Source: Isoetes taiwanensis | Lineage: Eukaryota > Streptophyta > Lycopodiopsida > Isoetales > Isoetaceae | NCBI GenBank assembly: GCA_021234155.1 | Contig: JAJEKV010000031.1 | Span: 6,958,748 to 7,022,747 of the forward strand | Direction: 5' to 3' | Length of the DNA: 64,000 bases | Shown here: in pieces, positions 10,947-21,300 of the stretch | How positions within the stretch are numbered: position 1 is the stretch's first letter | Layout: each line of letters opens with the position of its first letter | Notes under the pieces: generated by a model | Databases searched by the model: none | What the model saw: only the letters and a program-made list of their open reading frames with translations | What the model was told of the DNA's origin: nothing | Position numbers and translations under genes: made by a program

Positions 10947-11390
10947 CCGACCCCAAAGTTAACAGCGTGCTCTCTAATGATACTATCGGTGGTACAACTT
11001 GGGTCTGAAGCTTGCACTCCTCCCAGTCCTCTAGGTTTTAGCCGCTTCATTAACTTCGGCCCGGCGGTGACAATGTCTTTCCTGACCGCAAAGAGAAACA
11101 TGTTGTAAGACCCGTAAAATGTAGAAAAAACACGGCATTGCAAATGAGGCTTACGTCTTAGCTTCCTTGGCCATTTCGTCTAATGTGAATTCCTTGGCCA
11201 CGACTTTTTCCAAAAGGCGAACAAAAATTTCTTTGCTTTTTAGACCCTGTAACTGCGTTCAGGGTACAATGCTCATATTTTTCTGTTTTGGTTCTCCACC
11301 CTTTTTTGGTTTTTTCCCTGCGGAGCTGGCTTGTTCTTTAAGCTCACCATCTTCGAACATACAAAAAATTCTTTCTTGAAGATCCCACAC
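10947..11390 (-). pseudogene. Two linker exons of ParB-methyltransferase gene
   Basis: Exon 11390-11155 follows a CATTTACAG acceptor and reads VWDLQERIFCMFEDGELK, then a Lys/Pro-rich linker, a TGA at 11259-11261, then KEIFVRLLEKVVAKEFTLDE. It ends at a GTAAGC donor. Exon 11081-10947 follows GCGGTCAG and reads KDIVTAGPKLMKRLKPRG, ending at GTAAGT. The phases of both junctions agree, which supports real splicing rather than chance frames. The helix-rich second half may extend the ParB-like region. No catalytic motif is seen here. Confidence 0.55.
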
Positions 11391-11484
11391 CTGTAAATGG
11401 ACAAACGTCATTAGTTTAGTGTTGCTTGGCGTAAGAGAATATATTGCACAGTCTACTGTCTAAATGCGCACGGTGTGTAGTCAC

Positions 11485-11557
11485 GGTATAAATTTATACC
11501 GTGCCCAGGCGCTGTGTAAATTTCTACCGTGACCTGGGCACGGTATAAATTTATACC
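11485..11557. repeat. Intronic palindrome cluster
   Basis: Perfect GGTATAAATTTATACC copies at 11485-11500 and 11542-11557, with a degenerate copy (GTGTAAATTTCTACC) between them. Each is embedded in extended inverted context (CACGG...CCGTG and GCCTGGGCAC). All lie in the intron between the ParB exon and the next exon. Confidence 0.85.
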
Positions 11558-11621
11558 GTGCCCAGGCACTTGTAACCAAGCTAAACATACTACAAAACAC
11601 AGAAAGAAAGCATTTACTTAC

Positions 11622-12575
11622 TTGACCATCTCTGAATGCCAGTTGAAAGTAGTTATCGTATTGCTTTACTGCCATAATGGGCTTCTTATCAGAGTCATAA
11701 CTGAGGCAGCACTCTGTCACATAGGCTTCTCGAAGCTCCTACAGCTTGTTCTTTTGCTTTTTAAAATCCTCTCCATGCATTTGTTTAAATTCCACGTACT
11801 CACGGTGCATGAAACGGATCTTGTCTATTAAACTCATTTTTAATCTGAAGTCATTGTCGAGATTATGACTCACGGCAATGACTTTTGCTTCTTCATCTAT
11901 TACACCCACGTATATATGCGCTTCCACGCTCTTCCACACTTCGTTACGGCTTTCTTCCTTTGCTAGTTCTTTCCTTGCCTTGTAACTATGTGTGCCTCCA
12001 AGAACGTAGTATGTGTAATCTTCGAAGTCAGCCTTCTTGTAATCTTTTAGTTGGTTGCATTGACTCCTGTCCACCATAACAACTAGTGGCGACACATGGG
12101 CATGAGGATTCCTTCTCATTCTTTGTTTCAGTATAGCCACATGTGCCGCATACAGCTTCCAGACCTGTAGCACTCTGACCCCATCTTCATTTTTAGGTGG
12201 CCTCTTAATGGTGCTCAATGTCAAAGAAATAGTTTGCTTAAGCAGTTTAGTGTCATTCACTCGCTTGAGAATAGCACTTGATTTATCTGCGGGCTTCACA
12301 ACAATATCTGCTCCAGGAGCCTTCTGAAGAGCTTCTGTTGACTCCTCTATAGTCAAAGACTTTGTGATTCTAGATTTCTTTTTTGTGGGAGCCTGTATAT
12401 CTACTACCAGGGAATGCTTCCTACCCTTTCCCTTTGTTACCACTGGTTCCTCTTCCTCTTCTTCTTCTATTTCCTCGTCCTTCTCTTCCTCTTCGTTAGG
12501 AGTGGGGTACCACAGACCTTTGACCAACACCTTTTCTTCGCAAAGCACCACTGACATCAAAATGTCCACTGTATC
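11622..12575 (-). pseudogene. ParB-like domain exon
   Basis: A 954-nt exon (318 codons) between a TTACAG acceptor and a GTAAGT donor. It begins with an acidic linker of Glu runs and a basic patch (TKKKSRITK). The ParB/sulfiredoxin-like core follows: SPLVVMVDR, then YYVLGGTHSYKARKEL (the GxHR-like nucleotide-binding motif, here GGTHSY), then VEAHIYVGVIDEEAKVIA and SHNLDNDF. In phages and bacteria such domains occur fused upstream of N6/N4 DNA methyltransferases and help recognise or process DNA. A TAG at 11739-11741 interrupts the frame 40 codons before the donor; the frame resumes cleanly, so it looks like a point mutation. Confidence 0.65.
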
Positions 12576-12607
12576 CTGTAATGCAGGGTTAAGTTAGGAG
12601 GATGACG

Positions 12608-12621
12608 GTATAAATTTATAC
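12608..12621. repeat. Single intronic palindrome
   Basis: GTATAAATTTATAC inside the 70-bp intron 12645-12576 of the methyltransferase gene. The palindrome takes up a fifth of this very short intron. Confidence 0.8.
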
Positions 12622-12645
12622 GTAAAGACACTAAAAATTACTTAC

Positions 12646-13009
12646 ATAGCCGCTCTTGTAATTGTCAGACACGTAGTCATGCACGTCTTTGGGTTTGCAC
12701 ATGCTTATTCTAAGCATTTTACTATTAAGAACATAGAAGACTTCCCCTTTGTCATGCATGCACTTCATTAAAATTTCATCATCGTTCTCTGTAGCAACAA
12801 GGTTGACAATTTCGCCGGCAGGGTAATAATCATCAGACTTGTACTTGCCCTTCCCTGATTGATGACACAAGTAAAGGTACGCCTCAGTGGATTTCCTCTC
12901 TCTTGCGCCCCTGTGGACAAACCACGTCTGGTCTTTCAGTTCGTATGTCTGTGGCTCTACTGGTGCAGCCTTTGATGATTGGCCCTTGTGTACAAACCTG
13001 ATCTTGGGG
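12646..13009 (-). pseudogene. N-terminal exon of ParB-methyltransferase gene
   Basis: Open for its whole length in one frame after a TTTTTCCAG acceptor, ending at a GTAAGT donor. It contains WFVHRGARERKSTEAYLYL, DDYYPAGEIVNLVATENDDE and VFYVLNSKMLRISMCKP. The mix of beta-strand-like segments suggests a small folded domain, possibly a chromatin-reader or BAH-like fold, but no diagnostic motif is present and I do not assign it. The following intron (12645-12576) is only 70 bp and contains one copy of the GTATAAATTTATAC palindrome. Confidence 0.55.
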
Positions 13010-13238
13010 CTGGAAAAAGCGTAAGAAAGGCCATTTTTATGCAAGAAATAGAACCTTTTTCGACCTTTTGTAACACAAAAACAGTAAAAACAGAGGCTAA
13101 AAGGGCATAAAATCCACACTAAATTAACACTTTATTTGTGTTATTTAAGCTTAAAACGCAACAATATTACTAAAATATTAAGGTTCGGGACAATTCTTTA
13201 AGCACTAGACACCAAGATTCCGAAATGGTAATGGAACG

Positions 13239-13521
13239 GTATAAATTTATACGCCCCGAGCACGAGCGGTATAAATTTATACCGTTCCAGAACACAATCG
13301 GTATAAATTTATACGCCCCGAGCACGAGCGATATAAATTTATACCGTTCCAGAAGACATTCGGTATAAATTTATACCGCAGGTGTTCTGGAGCGGTATAA
13401 CAGAACACTGCGGTATAAATTTATACCGAATGTCTTCTGGAACGGTATAAATTTATACCGCTCGTGCTCGGGGCGTATAAATTTATACCGATCCCGATCC
13501 ATATCGGTATAAATTTATACC
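13239..13521. repeat. Palindrome array in first intron
   Basis: At least nine copies of the GGTATAAATTTATACC family (about 13239, 13268, 13301, 13330, 13362, 13412, 13444, 13475, 13506), one truncated (13393). Intervening spacers are shared and inverted (CCCCGAGCACGAGCG and its complement). It lies in the apparent first intron of the minus-strand gene, next to the divergent promoter. Confidence 0.9.
13297..13492. repeat. Large near-perfect inverted repeat (about 93-bp arms)
   Basis: Arms 13297-13389 and 13401-13492 are reverse complements with one mismatch and one single-base indel, separated by 11 bp. Each arm holds three palindromes, so the structure can fold as a long hairpin with nested cruciforms. 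Confidence 0.9.
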
Positions 13522-13619
13522 GTGGGCGCTTACACTCTAACAGATTAAAACAAAAGAGAAACTAGAACACGATGCGGATAGTGGACTTACGCGTGGCCAT
13601 GGCAAGATGGACTCGCGTA

Positions 13620-13760
13620 TGGAGACGTTCCTGAGAGCAAATAAGGGGGTATATAAGCCGCGACCGCCGCCTTCGACTCCGGCTGTATATATAGAAAATA
13701 GGGTGGCCGTGCGGGCTTAAGTACCTACGCTAAGTCCGCTTCGTGATAGCGCTTCTCCAT
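13620..13760. promoter_or_regulatory. Divergent promoter of methyltransferase and transposase-like genes
   Basis: TATATAA at about 13650 reads on the minus strand as TTATATAC, about 50 bp upstream of the candidate minus-strand ATG at 13600. TATATATAG at 13685-13693 faces the plus-strand gene. The two boxes are about 35 bp apart around a GC-rich centre. This arrangement fits two genes transcribed away from one short promoter. Start sites are inferred, not seen. Confidence 0.5.
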
Positions 13761-13796
13761 AAAGTTTTCAATACAAGTGTAATACGTGAGTTTTCG

Positions 13797-13961
13797 TGAT
13801 AAATTTATACCGTTTACGTTCTATGTTGCCCTCCTCCTATAAATTTATACCACCTCTCGTATAAATTTATCGCCTCGCCACCTTGTTTTTTCTTCCCCGT
13901 ATAAATTTATACCATCTCTGTGTAAATTCACACCATTTGTTACGTCATATAAATTTATACT
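13797..13961. repeat. Degenerate palindromes in 5' leader intron of plus-strand gene
   Basis: Five or six half or full copies of TATAAATTTATACC (about 13797, 13837, 13857, 13899, 13920 and 13947). They lie between a GTGAGT donor at about 13786 and a TTTCTTTAAG acceptor at about 13984, so probably inside an intron in the 5' leader of the transposase-like gene. Confidence 0.65.
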
Positions 13962-13986
13962 GATTAATGGCTAACTTTCTTTAAGT

Positions 13987-16855
13987 ATGGCTCGAGAGAA
14001 AAGAACCTGCCAGAGCCTCCAAGTCTCCGTTCGCGGGCTTCCCTCCCCGCAATGACTTTCACACCTCCTCAACAGACACCAAGAAGTAGCCACGAATATT
14101 CTACCTCCGACATTCAAACCCCCAGCTCAGTTGAGTTTACTCCAGCACGACCACCTCGGCTTCCACCACCAGTTCAATTTACTCCACCACACCCCTCCTC
14201 AACGCCGTTTGCCCCCACCAATCGTTTTACTCCACCACAAGGCTAGAGAGCTCGGACTACCTCCTCCAGGTTCATTTTAGTATCGTCCGCCCATAGTCCA
14301 CCGCCGAGGCTCCCCTCCCGGAGGCAAATCACGCCAACTCCATCCATTTCACTAAATGGTACTACAACAAGTGGGAGCGGTCGTGACAGTAACTCCCCGT
14401 GTTCTCACGACACTTCAGGAGCTGGTCAACTACGTCACCAACCTCAATTACTTTTTCCCAGAGAGAGGGACAACACCTCCCCCAGGACTTGCCCACACCA
14501 AACCTCTCAGCATCTACAAGTACACCTCTTGTTGATCTCTCAGACGAAGAAACACCTCATGTTGATCTCTCAGACGAGGATCTACCAAAGCCACAAGACT
14601 CCATGTTCAAATTCAAAGCCCCTGCAAGTAAGAATCTTAAGCGTAACTTACACAAGAAAGCATGTACAACCGTTAGAAGAAAGAAACTCATGGACGAGGC
14701 TCACTTGAGGGCAACACATACAAAGCACTGTTGTTCTCAACGTTGTCGATTGGACTAAAGGAATTGAGGTTGATTCGTGATAGTTACAGTTCAATGACTC
14801 TGCTAGACCAAAGGGGCTACTTAGCCTTCAATATTAGGCCAGATTATGGTGAGAAGTTTACTTACACACTGGTGGCCACACCGTCTCATCAAACGGCCTT
14901 CAAATTGATTCATGCTTTAGGCAAAGGACGACTTGACCCCTGAAGAAAAGGCTTGACAAGAATCCAGGCATTAATGACTACTGCCATTCAGGAGGTATAT
15001 CCAGAATTCATGCCCTTCAATGTTTTCCTGGATGGAAGGTTTCTTTAAGGAGTCTTGCAAGAAACTCCCTAACAGCCCCATGTACCACTTGAGTGACAAC
15101 TTCACGAAACGTGAAGTCTACGATAATTATAAGGAAATGTGTGTTGAGGCTGGAGAACGCCATGTCTGCTACTCTTACTTCAACGTGTTCGGAAAAAAGA
15201 GTTTTCGGCGTGTCCATTCCTAGAAAGCATAGGATGTCCGTTTGTGCTACATGCTCAAATTAAAAGCTCAGAGACAAAATGCAAGGACACTTCACATTAA
15301 AAGTAAGCTTCCAGGACGTGTTCTTGCCTAGTTCTACTTAAAAGTAGGTTCTTTCCTAAATATATTTTCATTTCAGATGCATTGAAGGAGAAACTGAACA
15401 AGCACAGAGAACAACAATCTTTGGAAAGGAGAAAATTGACAAAACATAGGAAGAAAGCACTGGAACAACCACTCAACTACATATCGGTTGTTATTGATGG
15501 AATGGACCAGAAGAAGACCACCCTACCACATTTTGTCAATGTGCCTAAGGATCTTTGTTGAAGAAGATTTCATACATCCGCATGTTGTTGGTGCTATGGT
15601 ATTTAATGGAAAACTATCTTGCAAGGCATTTTTGAATTATCCAAACATTCATGCTGATCCAAATCTCACTATCACAATATTGAATAAGCTTCTTTCCAAT
15701 CTAGAACATATACCCACCGGTTCAATATCTTCAGCTAGACAACACGACAAGGGAAAATAAGAATCAGGCGTTGTTTGCTTACTGTGCTATGCTAGTAGAG
15801 AAACAAATCTTCAAGAAGGTGAAGATTGGTTTCCTGCTTGTTGGTCATACACACGATCAAATTGATCAGATGTTCAGTAGGTTCTCTAAACGTCTTGCTC
15901 GAAAAAAAGCTCTCAGCCTACCAACAATGATTGAGGTTATCCAAGATTCCTACAATCCTCGTCCAGACATCTTCGGAGAGATCAACTGGGTCAGTGTGCT
16001 ATTGAGCCCTTGAGAAACATTACATTTCAGCATCAAATCAAAATTTCACTTGAAGATGGCAAGGCCATCTTACAAGGAAAGAAATATGTCACATCCTTGC
16101 AGTGGCAGCCAGCAGCAGGTATTCAATTCATTCGCACCATCCCCAATACTAGTTCCATGCTCTCTGCAGAGCAAATGCCTCTAAAAAGCTTGAAAGAAAT
16201 CACAAAGAGTAAAAAGGAGGGAAGAGCATTTGACTCAAACAAATCATTGAATTATATTGAGACAAGTATTCAGTCGTGCTCTAACCACTTTGGGGAGGCA
16301 GATGCTTTATGGTGGCCTCAGTTTTTTTCTCGGCAACGTGACATGTTGCAAGCTTCATTACAAGGTCGAAGAACAGTTATATTCAACTGGCCATCTAGGC
16401 AAACTCTCCCTGTGCAAGTTAAGAATCAAGAGGAACATGTAGAGATATTGGCTAGCTTAGATGAAGATGACAGAGTCATGTGCACTGGCCCCAGATGCAC
16501 GGCACAACAAGTTGCTCGAGTATCTGGTTCAGTCTCAGAGATTCAGAAAGGAATGCTCATAGCTGTCCCAGCTGATAATGGTGAATCTGGGAAGCCATTC
16601 TGGCTAGCTAAAGTACTGGAGGTAACAAGAGAGGATGGAATTCCCACTCAACTAAAAGTGCACTGGATGAGAACGAATACTGCTAATGCTTTCAGTGGGA
16701 GTTATACTTTGGAGATGGTAAAAACAGGAGTGGGAAAGAGAGCAAAGTCCAAAGCAAGCACTGATGTCATAGATCTAGCTGAAGTAAAGGTTCTTGCATA
16801 TGACTTTGTTCTCGACCGCTTTGCTAATAAGTTACGATGGTCACTCAAACTTTAA
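13987..16855 (+). pseudogene. Transposase-like gene (DGMDQ / LDN / GHTHxxID family)
   Basis: Starting at ATGGCTCGAGAG (13987), broken frames give a Pro-rich region with FTPP repeats (14052-14240), an acidic VDLSDEE pair (about 14530-14590), a Cys cluster KHCCSQRC (about 14727-14750), and RDSYSSMTLLDQRGYL. Next come NFTKREVYDNYKEMCVEAG (about 15095-15160), an intron at 15303-15376, YISVVIDGMDQKKTTLPHF (about 15478-15535), LDNTTRENKN (about 15735-15765) and IGFLLVGHTHDQIDQMFSR (about 15822-15880). The order matches a widespread eukaryotic protein family (DUF7869-like) whose acidic residues suggest an RNase H-fold transposase; that function is inference. At least four frameshifts or stops inactivate it. 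Confidence 0.65.
16010..16855 (+). pseudogene. C-terminal part of transposase-like protein
   Basis: The longest intact frame of the gene (281 residues). It follows the GHTHDQID segment after one stop. It contains NYIETSIQSCSNHFGEADAL, then a region with MLIAVPADNGESGKPFWLAKV and LKVHWM. This PFWLxKV...VHW pattern resembles small chromo/Tudor-like or BAH-like barrels at the ends of transposase-like proteins. It ends LRWSLKL followed by two TAA codons. An acidic, lysine-rich stretch (KKDDDEDS, EEEDRS) continues in frame after the stops to about 16970, perhaps the original tail. Confidence 0.55.
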
Positions 16856-17479
16856 TAAGGCTCGGCATGTGGATTAGACAAACAACCTAGAAAGGTGGCA
16901 AAAAAAGATGATGATGAAGACTCACTTGTAGACGGTGAGGAAGAAGATCGCTCGAAAGTACATCCGTTTTGAGAGTGAAGTGAGGATGAAGGCTCAAGTG
17001 ATCGAGGATTAAATGAGTCTGGAGGATGAGATGCATCATGATCTTGTTTGCAAAATGTAAGTTTGTCCGATGACTTCGAACATGTAAAGAAATGAAAGTG
17101 TGTGATGAGTGTTTGTCAAAATGTCCTATATTTTTGACAATTTTGTTCATAATTTTGTACAATTTTCACAACCTTGAATATATCACTTCTTTGTCATTCT
17201 ACTACCCTTGCTATTTTTTTATTGCCCCTTTTTTGCTACACTTTATAAAAGTAACTATTTTTTGTTCTAGTTTAGGAGGATGAAAATTTCTATTTAAAAT
17301 TTGTGCATGAAAGTTATGTTCAATCAACCCCTCAAAAATGGTACCTAAATTACTTAAATTGTCACACCTGTCACAAAAAAATCTAAAAAATGGACTTTTT
17401 TAAGGGAATTTTAGGGAATCTTTCAAAGATTCCTTTTGAAGTGCGTTTGCAGCAAATAAGTGCGTTTCATTTTAAACTT
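16856..17479. other. AT-rich tail region, no gene seen
   Basis: After the acidic tail of the transposase-like gene the sequence becomes AT-rich with homopolymer runs and no convincing frame. If the two-gene block is a transposon its right end should lie here, but no inverted match to 9151-9500 was recognised. Confidence 0.45.
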
Positions 17480-17535
17480 TGTTGGTGGAAGTATGGGGCC
17501 CAGTAGTATCACTTGCTACTTGGAATGACTTGGAG
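17480..17535 (+). pseudogene. LINE fragment, left of CACTA insertion
   Basis: Reads TLLVEVWGPVVSLATWNDLE, matching the segment after the RT domain of LINE ORF2 proteins ('LLYGVEVWG...W..L..VQK'). The frame continues at 30099 (QVQKAFLVRALGV) once the CACTA element and one copy of its GAG target duplication are skipped. It appears 5' truncated here. Confidence 0.7.
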
Positions 17536-17820
17536 CACAACAAGAGAATGGACATTTAGCGACGTGGGCTTGCGACGTCTGTGCGACGTGACGTCGCAAA
17601 TAACGTGACCATGCGACGTCAATGCGACGTCCGCGTCGCGGGACACGCCGTCGCATCGCGACGTGTGGTGCGACGTCGACACCGCGTGGCGTGGCGATCC
17701 GGTCACGCCCGGTGCACCACGCCGCATCGCTGCGTCGTCCACTTTGTGCGACGTGGACGTCGCGTCGTGGCGACGTGATGTCGCTACGGACGGATCGCCG
17801 CTACGGGACGCCTGGCGGGC
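17536..17820. repeat. Left subterminal GCGACGTC repeats of CACTA element
   Basis: GC-rich stretch with roughly a dozen GCGACGT/ACGTCGC motifs in both orientations. In CACTA elements such subterminal repeats are binding sites for the transposase. The counterpart lies at 29850-30080. Confidence 0.8.
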
Positions 17821-17832
17821 GTCTAGTGTACT

Positions 17833-18329
17833 TTGTTCTTTTTGGAGAACAAGGATGGTCTTCTGGCCACGAAAGTTGGTCCCCAGGGTAATGTCGATAT
17901 TCTGAGTCCATTGGAAGAGCCAAATCATGGTTTTGGAGAGGGGAAATTGCTCGTCCATCGCCAGTGGCCTTCGTAAAGAGAACTTTTGTGGCGAAGATGT
18001 GAGCTCTGGAAGACTTCGGAGCTATTTCATCGTGCACCAACACCGCATATCCTAGTGAAATGTTTTTCTCATGTCCGCACCGCAAGACGTTGCACCGCTT
18101 GTCAAAATTCCACCTTTTTTTCGATGCGAAATTTTTTAGTTATGCGTTCTTTTGCATTCATGCTTCATAAATTCGTAATTAATGCATGGTATGGAATTAA
18201 ATTCTGATTTTTTGTCAGTTGGCTTCCTATGTCATCCCCAAAGATACAAATTTTTAGAATTTCGGATAAAGTTCTGATCAAATAGGTAGCATTGGAACGG
18301 TCTAGGCACTTGTTGTTGAGGCAGAGAGC
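17833..18329 (+). repeat. Diverged lead-in units of the 1.13-kb array
   Basis: 17833-18000 matches the 'GGTCTT-TGGCCA-GAAA-TTGGTCCCC' part of the repeat unit but with many changes. 18150-18320 matches the 'TTCATAAATTCGTAATTAATGCAT' part. Both are shortened and more diverged than internal units, as expected at the edge of a tandem array. Confidence 0.7.
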
Positions 18330-21300
18330 AAGACATTCATAAATTCGTAATTAATGCATAGTACGGAATTAAATTCTGATTTTTTTGTCAGCAGGCTTCC
18401 TAAGACATCGCCAACATACAGAGCGCGGTTTGAGAATTTCGGACAAGGTTTAGATCAAAGTGTTTGCATTAGAACAATCCGGCAAACTTTGTTGTTGGCG
18501 TAATGAAATGGGCACACTTGCCCAAGTCAAACAAGGCCAGGACCTTGCAAGGCCACCTCATTAGAGGGGAGAGTCCGGACCCCGGGAGGCGAGCCCCAAA
18601 AGTTTCCCCGAGGCGACCTTTCCCCGGCCCACGGGGCCGTGACGCTAAAGACCACACTCCGGATCTCGGTTCCCCTATCCGGCCGTTGAATCCTTCGTTC
18701 AAGAGCCCCTGTCTCGATAAGGTCCAAAAATCCAACATCCGTCCGTGAGAACTTATCAAACCGCTGGCGTCCCGCGGTCGGCAGGTGTAGAAACCAAAGT
18801 GTTTTGTCGTTCGGACATTGCGAAGGCTCGGAATGGCGATTCGACTTAGCCACATCGTCCCCGAGGCCAAAATTACCCTAGAGACCAAGTTGCACCGGTC
18901 GGTTTGCAAAAGAAAGAAACACTTACGCCCTACGCTTGCGATTCGACAGCCCACCTCCTAGGCCAATTGACTACGAGTGTGTTGGACATGAGATAGTTTG
19001 ACGCTACCTCGAAAGGGGTGGTCTTTTGGCCATGAAACTTGGTCCCCGGGGCAATGTCGACGTTCTCGAGTCCATTGGTAGAGCGAATCACGATTCCGGA
19101 GAGGGGAAGTTGCGTCCGTTGCCGGGGCCAGCCGGGAGAGGACTTTTGGGGCAAGCTGCTTCGGATGGTTTTTAGGGTCGGTGCTCAAGCGTCAACACCC
19201 CCCTCTACGTCAAGACACGCGCCAAGGTCCTAGTCGAATCGACAAGGATAGAGCCTCAAACGTAAACCCTATGAGTTGCCGTGGGTTCTAGCGGGGTTTT
19301 GCGTTTTGGGTGCCGAAGTTTTGGTCCTTTGCACTTGGGACTTGGCCGATAAGATGCAGATTGAGAACGCGAAGCAAGGGGAACTGCGGAATGGAGTTTG
19401 GATCTCACTCCTCCCCGTTGTGGCGATTAAGTAAAGGGGCAGCTTTTGCGAAAGAGCAAGACATTCATAAATTCGTAATTAATGCATAGTACGGAATTAA
19501 ATTCTGATTTTTTGTCAGGCAGGCTTCCTGAGTCATCGCCCAGATACGTGGCCAGTTTTCAAAATTTTCGGACAAGGTTTAGATCAAAGTGTTTGCATTA
19601 GAACGGTCCGGGCAGCTGTTGTTGGGCAGCCAACCGCACACTTGCCCAAGTCAAATAAGGCCAGGACCTTGCAAGGCCACCTCATTAGAGGGGAGAGTCC
19701 GGACCCCGTGAGGCGAGCCCCAAAAGTTTCCCCGAGGCAGCCTTTCCTCGGCGGCTCCCCCCGGGGGCCGACGCGCTAAAGACCACACTCCCGGGATCTC
19801 CGGTTCCCCTATCCGACCGTTGAATCCTTCGTTCAAGGGCCCCGTCTCGATAAGGTCCAAAAAAATCAACATCCGTCCGCGGAGAACTTATCAAACCGCT
19901 GGCGTCCCGCGGGTCGGTGTAGAAACCAAAGTGTTTTGTCGTTCGGACATTGCGAAGGCTCCGGAATGGCGATTCGACTTCGCCACATCGTCCGGGAGGC
20001 CAAAATTACCCTAGAGACCAAGTTGCACGGTCAGTTTTGCAAAAGAAAGAAACACTTACCCTCTACGTTGCGCGATTTAAACACCACCTCCTAGGCCAAT
20101 TGACTCACGAAAGTGTGTTGTACATGAGATAGTTTGATGCTACCTCGAGAAGGGGTGGTCTTTTGGCCATGAAACTTGGTCCCCAGGGCAATGTCGACGT
20201 TCTGAGTCCATTGGTAGAGCCGAATCACGATTCCGGAGAGGGGAAGTTGCCCGTCCGTTGCCAGGCCCTTCGGGAGAGGACTTTTGGGGCAAGCTGCTTC
20301 CTGGATGGTTTTAGGGTCGGTGCTCAAGCGCCAACACCCCCTCTACGCCAAGACACCGGCGCAAGGTCCTAGTTGAATCGACAAGGATAGAGCCTCCAAA
20401 CATAAACCCTATGAGTTGCCGGTTCTAGCAGTGGTTTATGTTTTGGGTGCCGAAGTTTTGGTCTTTTGCACTTGGGACTTGGCTGATAAGATGCAGGTTG
20501 AGAACGCTGGCAAGAGGAACCGACGGAATGGAGTTTGGATATGTACTCCTCCGTTGTGGTAGTTAGAAGTAAAGGGCAGCTTTTGCAAATAGCAAGACAT
20601 TCATAAATTCGTAATTAATGCATAGTACGAATTAAATTCTGATTTTTGTCAGCAGGGCTTCCTAAGTCATCGCCAACATACAGGCCAGTTTTCAAAATTT
20701 TTGGACAAGGTTTAGATCAAAGTGTTTGCATTAGAACGGTCCGGGCAACTGTTGTTGGCAGTAGAAAGCTGCACACTTGCCCAAGTCAAATAAGGCCAGG
20801 ACCTTGCAAGGCCACCTCATTAGAGGGGAGAGTCCGGACCCCGTGAGGCGAGCCCCAAAAAGTTTCCCCGAGGCAGCCCTTTCTGGCGGCGCTCCCAGGG
20901 GCCGTGACGCTAAAGACCACACTCCCCCGGATCGGTTCCCCTATCCGACCGTTGAATCCTTCGCTCAAGGGCCCCGCCTCGATAAGGTCCAAAAATCCAA
21001 CATCCGTCCCGTGAGAACTTATCAAACCGCTGAAGCCCCCGGTGGGTCGGTCGTGTAGAAACCAAAGTGTTTTGTCGTTCGGACATTGGCGAAGGTTCGG
21101 AATGGCGATTCGACTTCGCCACATCGTCCGAGGCCAAAATTACCCTAGAGACCAAGTTGCACCTCCGGTTTTGCAAAAGAAAGAAACACTTACGCCCTAC
21201 GTTGCGATTCGGCAGACCACCTCCTAGGCCAATTGACTACGAGTGTGTTGGACATGAGATAGTTTGACGCTACCTCGAGAAGGGTGGTCTTTTGGCCATG

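Larger units (their letters stand above)
9513..13600 (-). pseudogene. Multi-exon gene: ParB-like domain plus N6/N4 DNA methyltransferase
   Basis: Reading down the minus strand, exons at about 13009-12646, 12575-11622, 11390-11155, 11081-10947, from 10879, to 10438, and 10191-9513 are bounded by good GT-AG sites (several GTAAGT donors) and mostly join in frame. A possible first exon with ATG at 13600 and a GTAAGT donor follows a TATA box, but its phase does not fit exon two. The product would have an unrecognised N-terminus, an acidic linker, a ParB-like domain and a C-terminal SAM-dependent DNA methyltransferase. In-frame stops at 11739-11741 (TAG), 11259-11261 (TGA) and 9915-9917 (TGA), plus register problems near 10640-10720, show decay. 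It is divergent from the plus-strand transposase-like gene. Confidence 0.7.

Noticed and set aside
13797-13961. Palindrome cores as TATA boxes of many promoters
   Set aside because: The same core lies within introns and at a stop codon far from starts; true TATA boxes at about 13650 and 13685 differ in sequence and sit at the gene starts.
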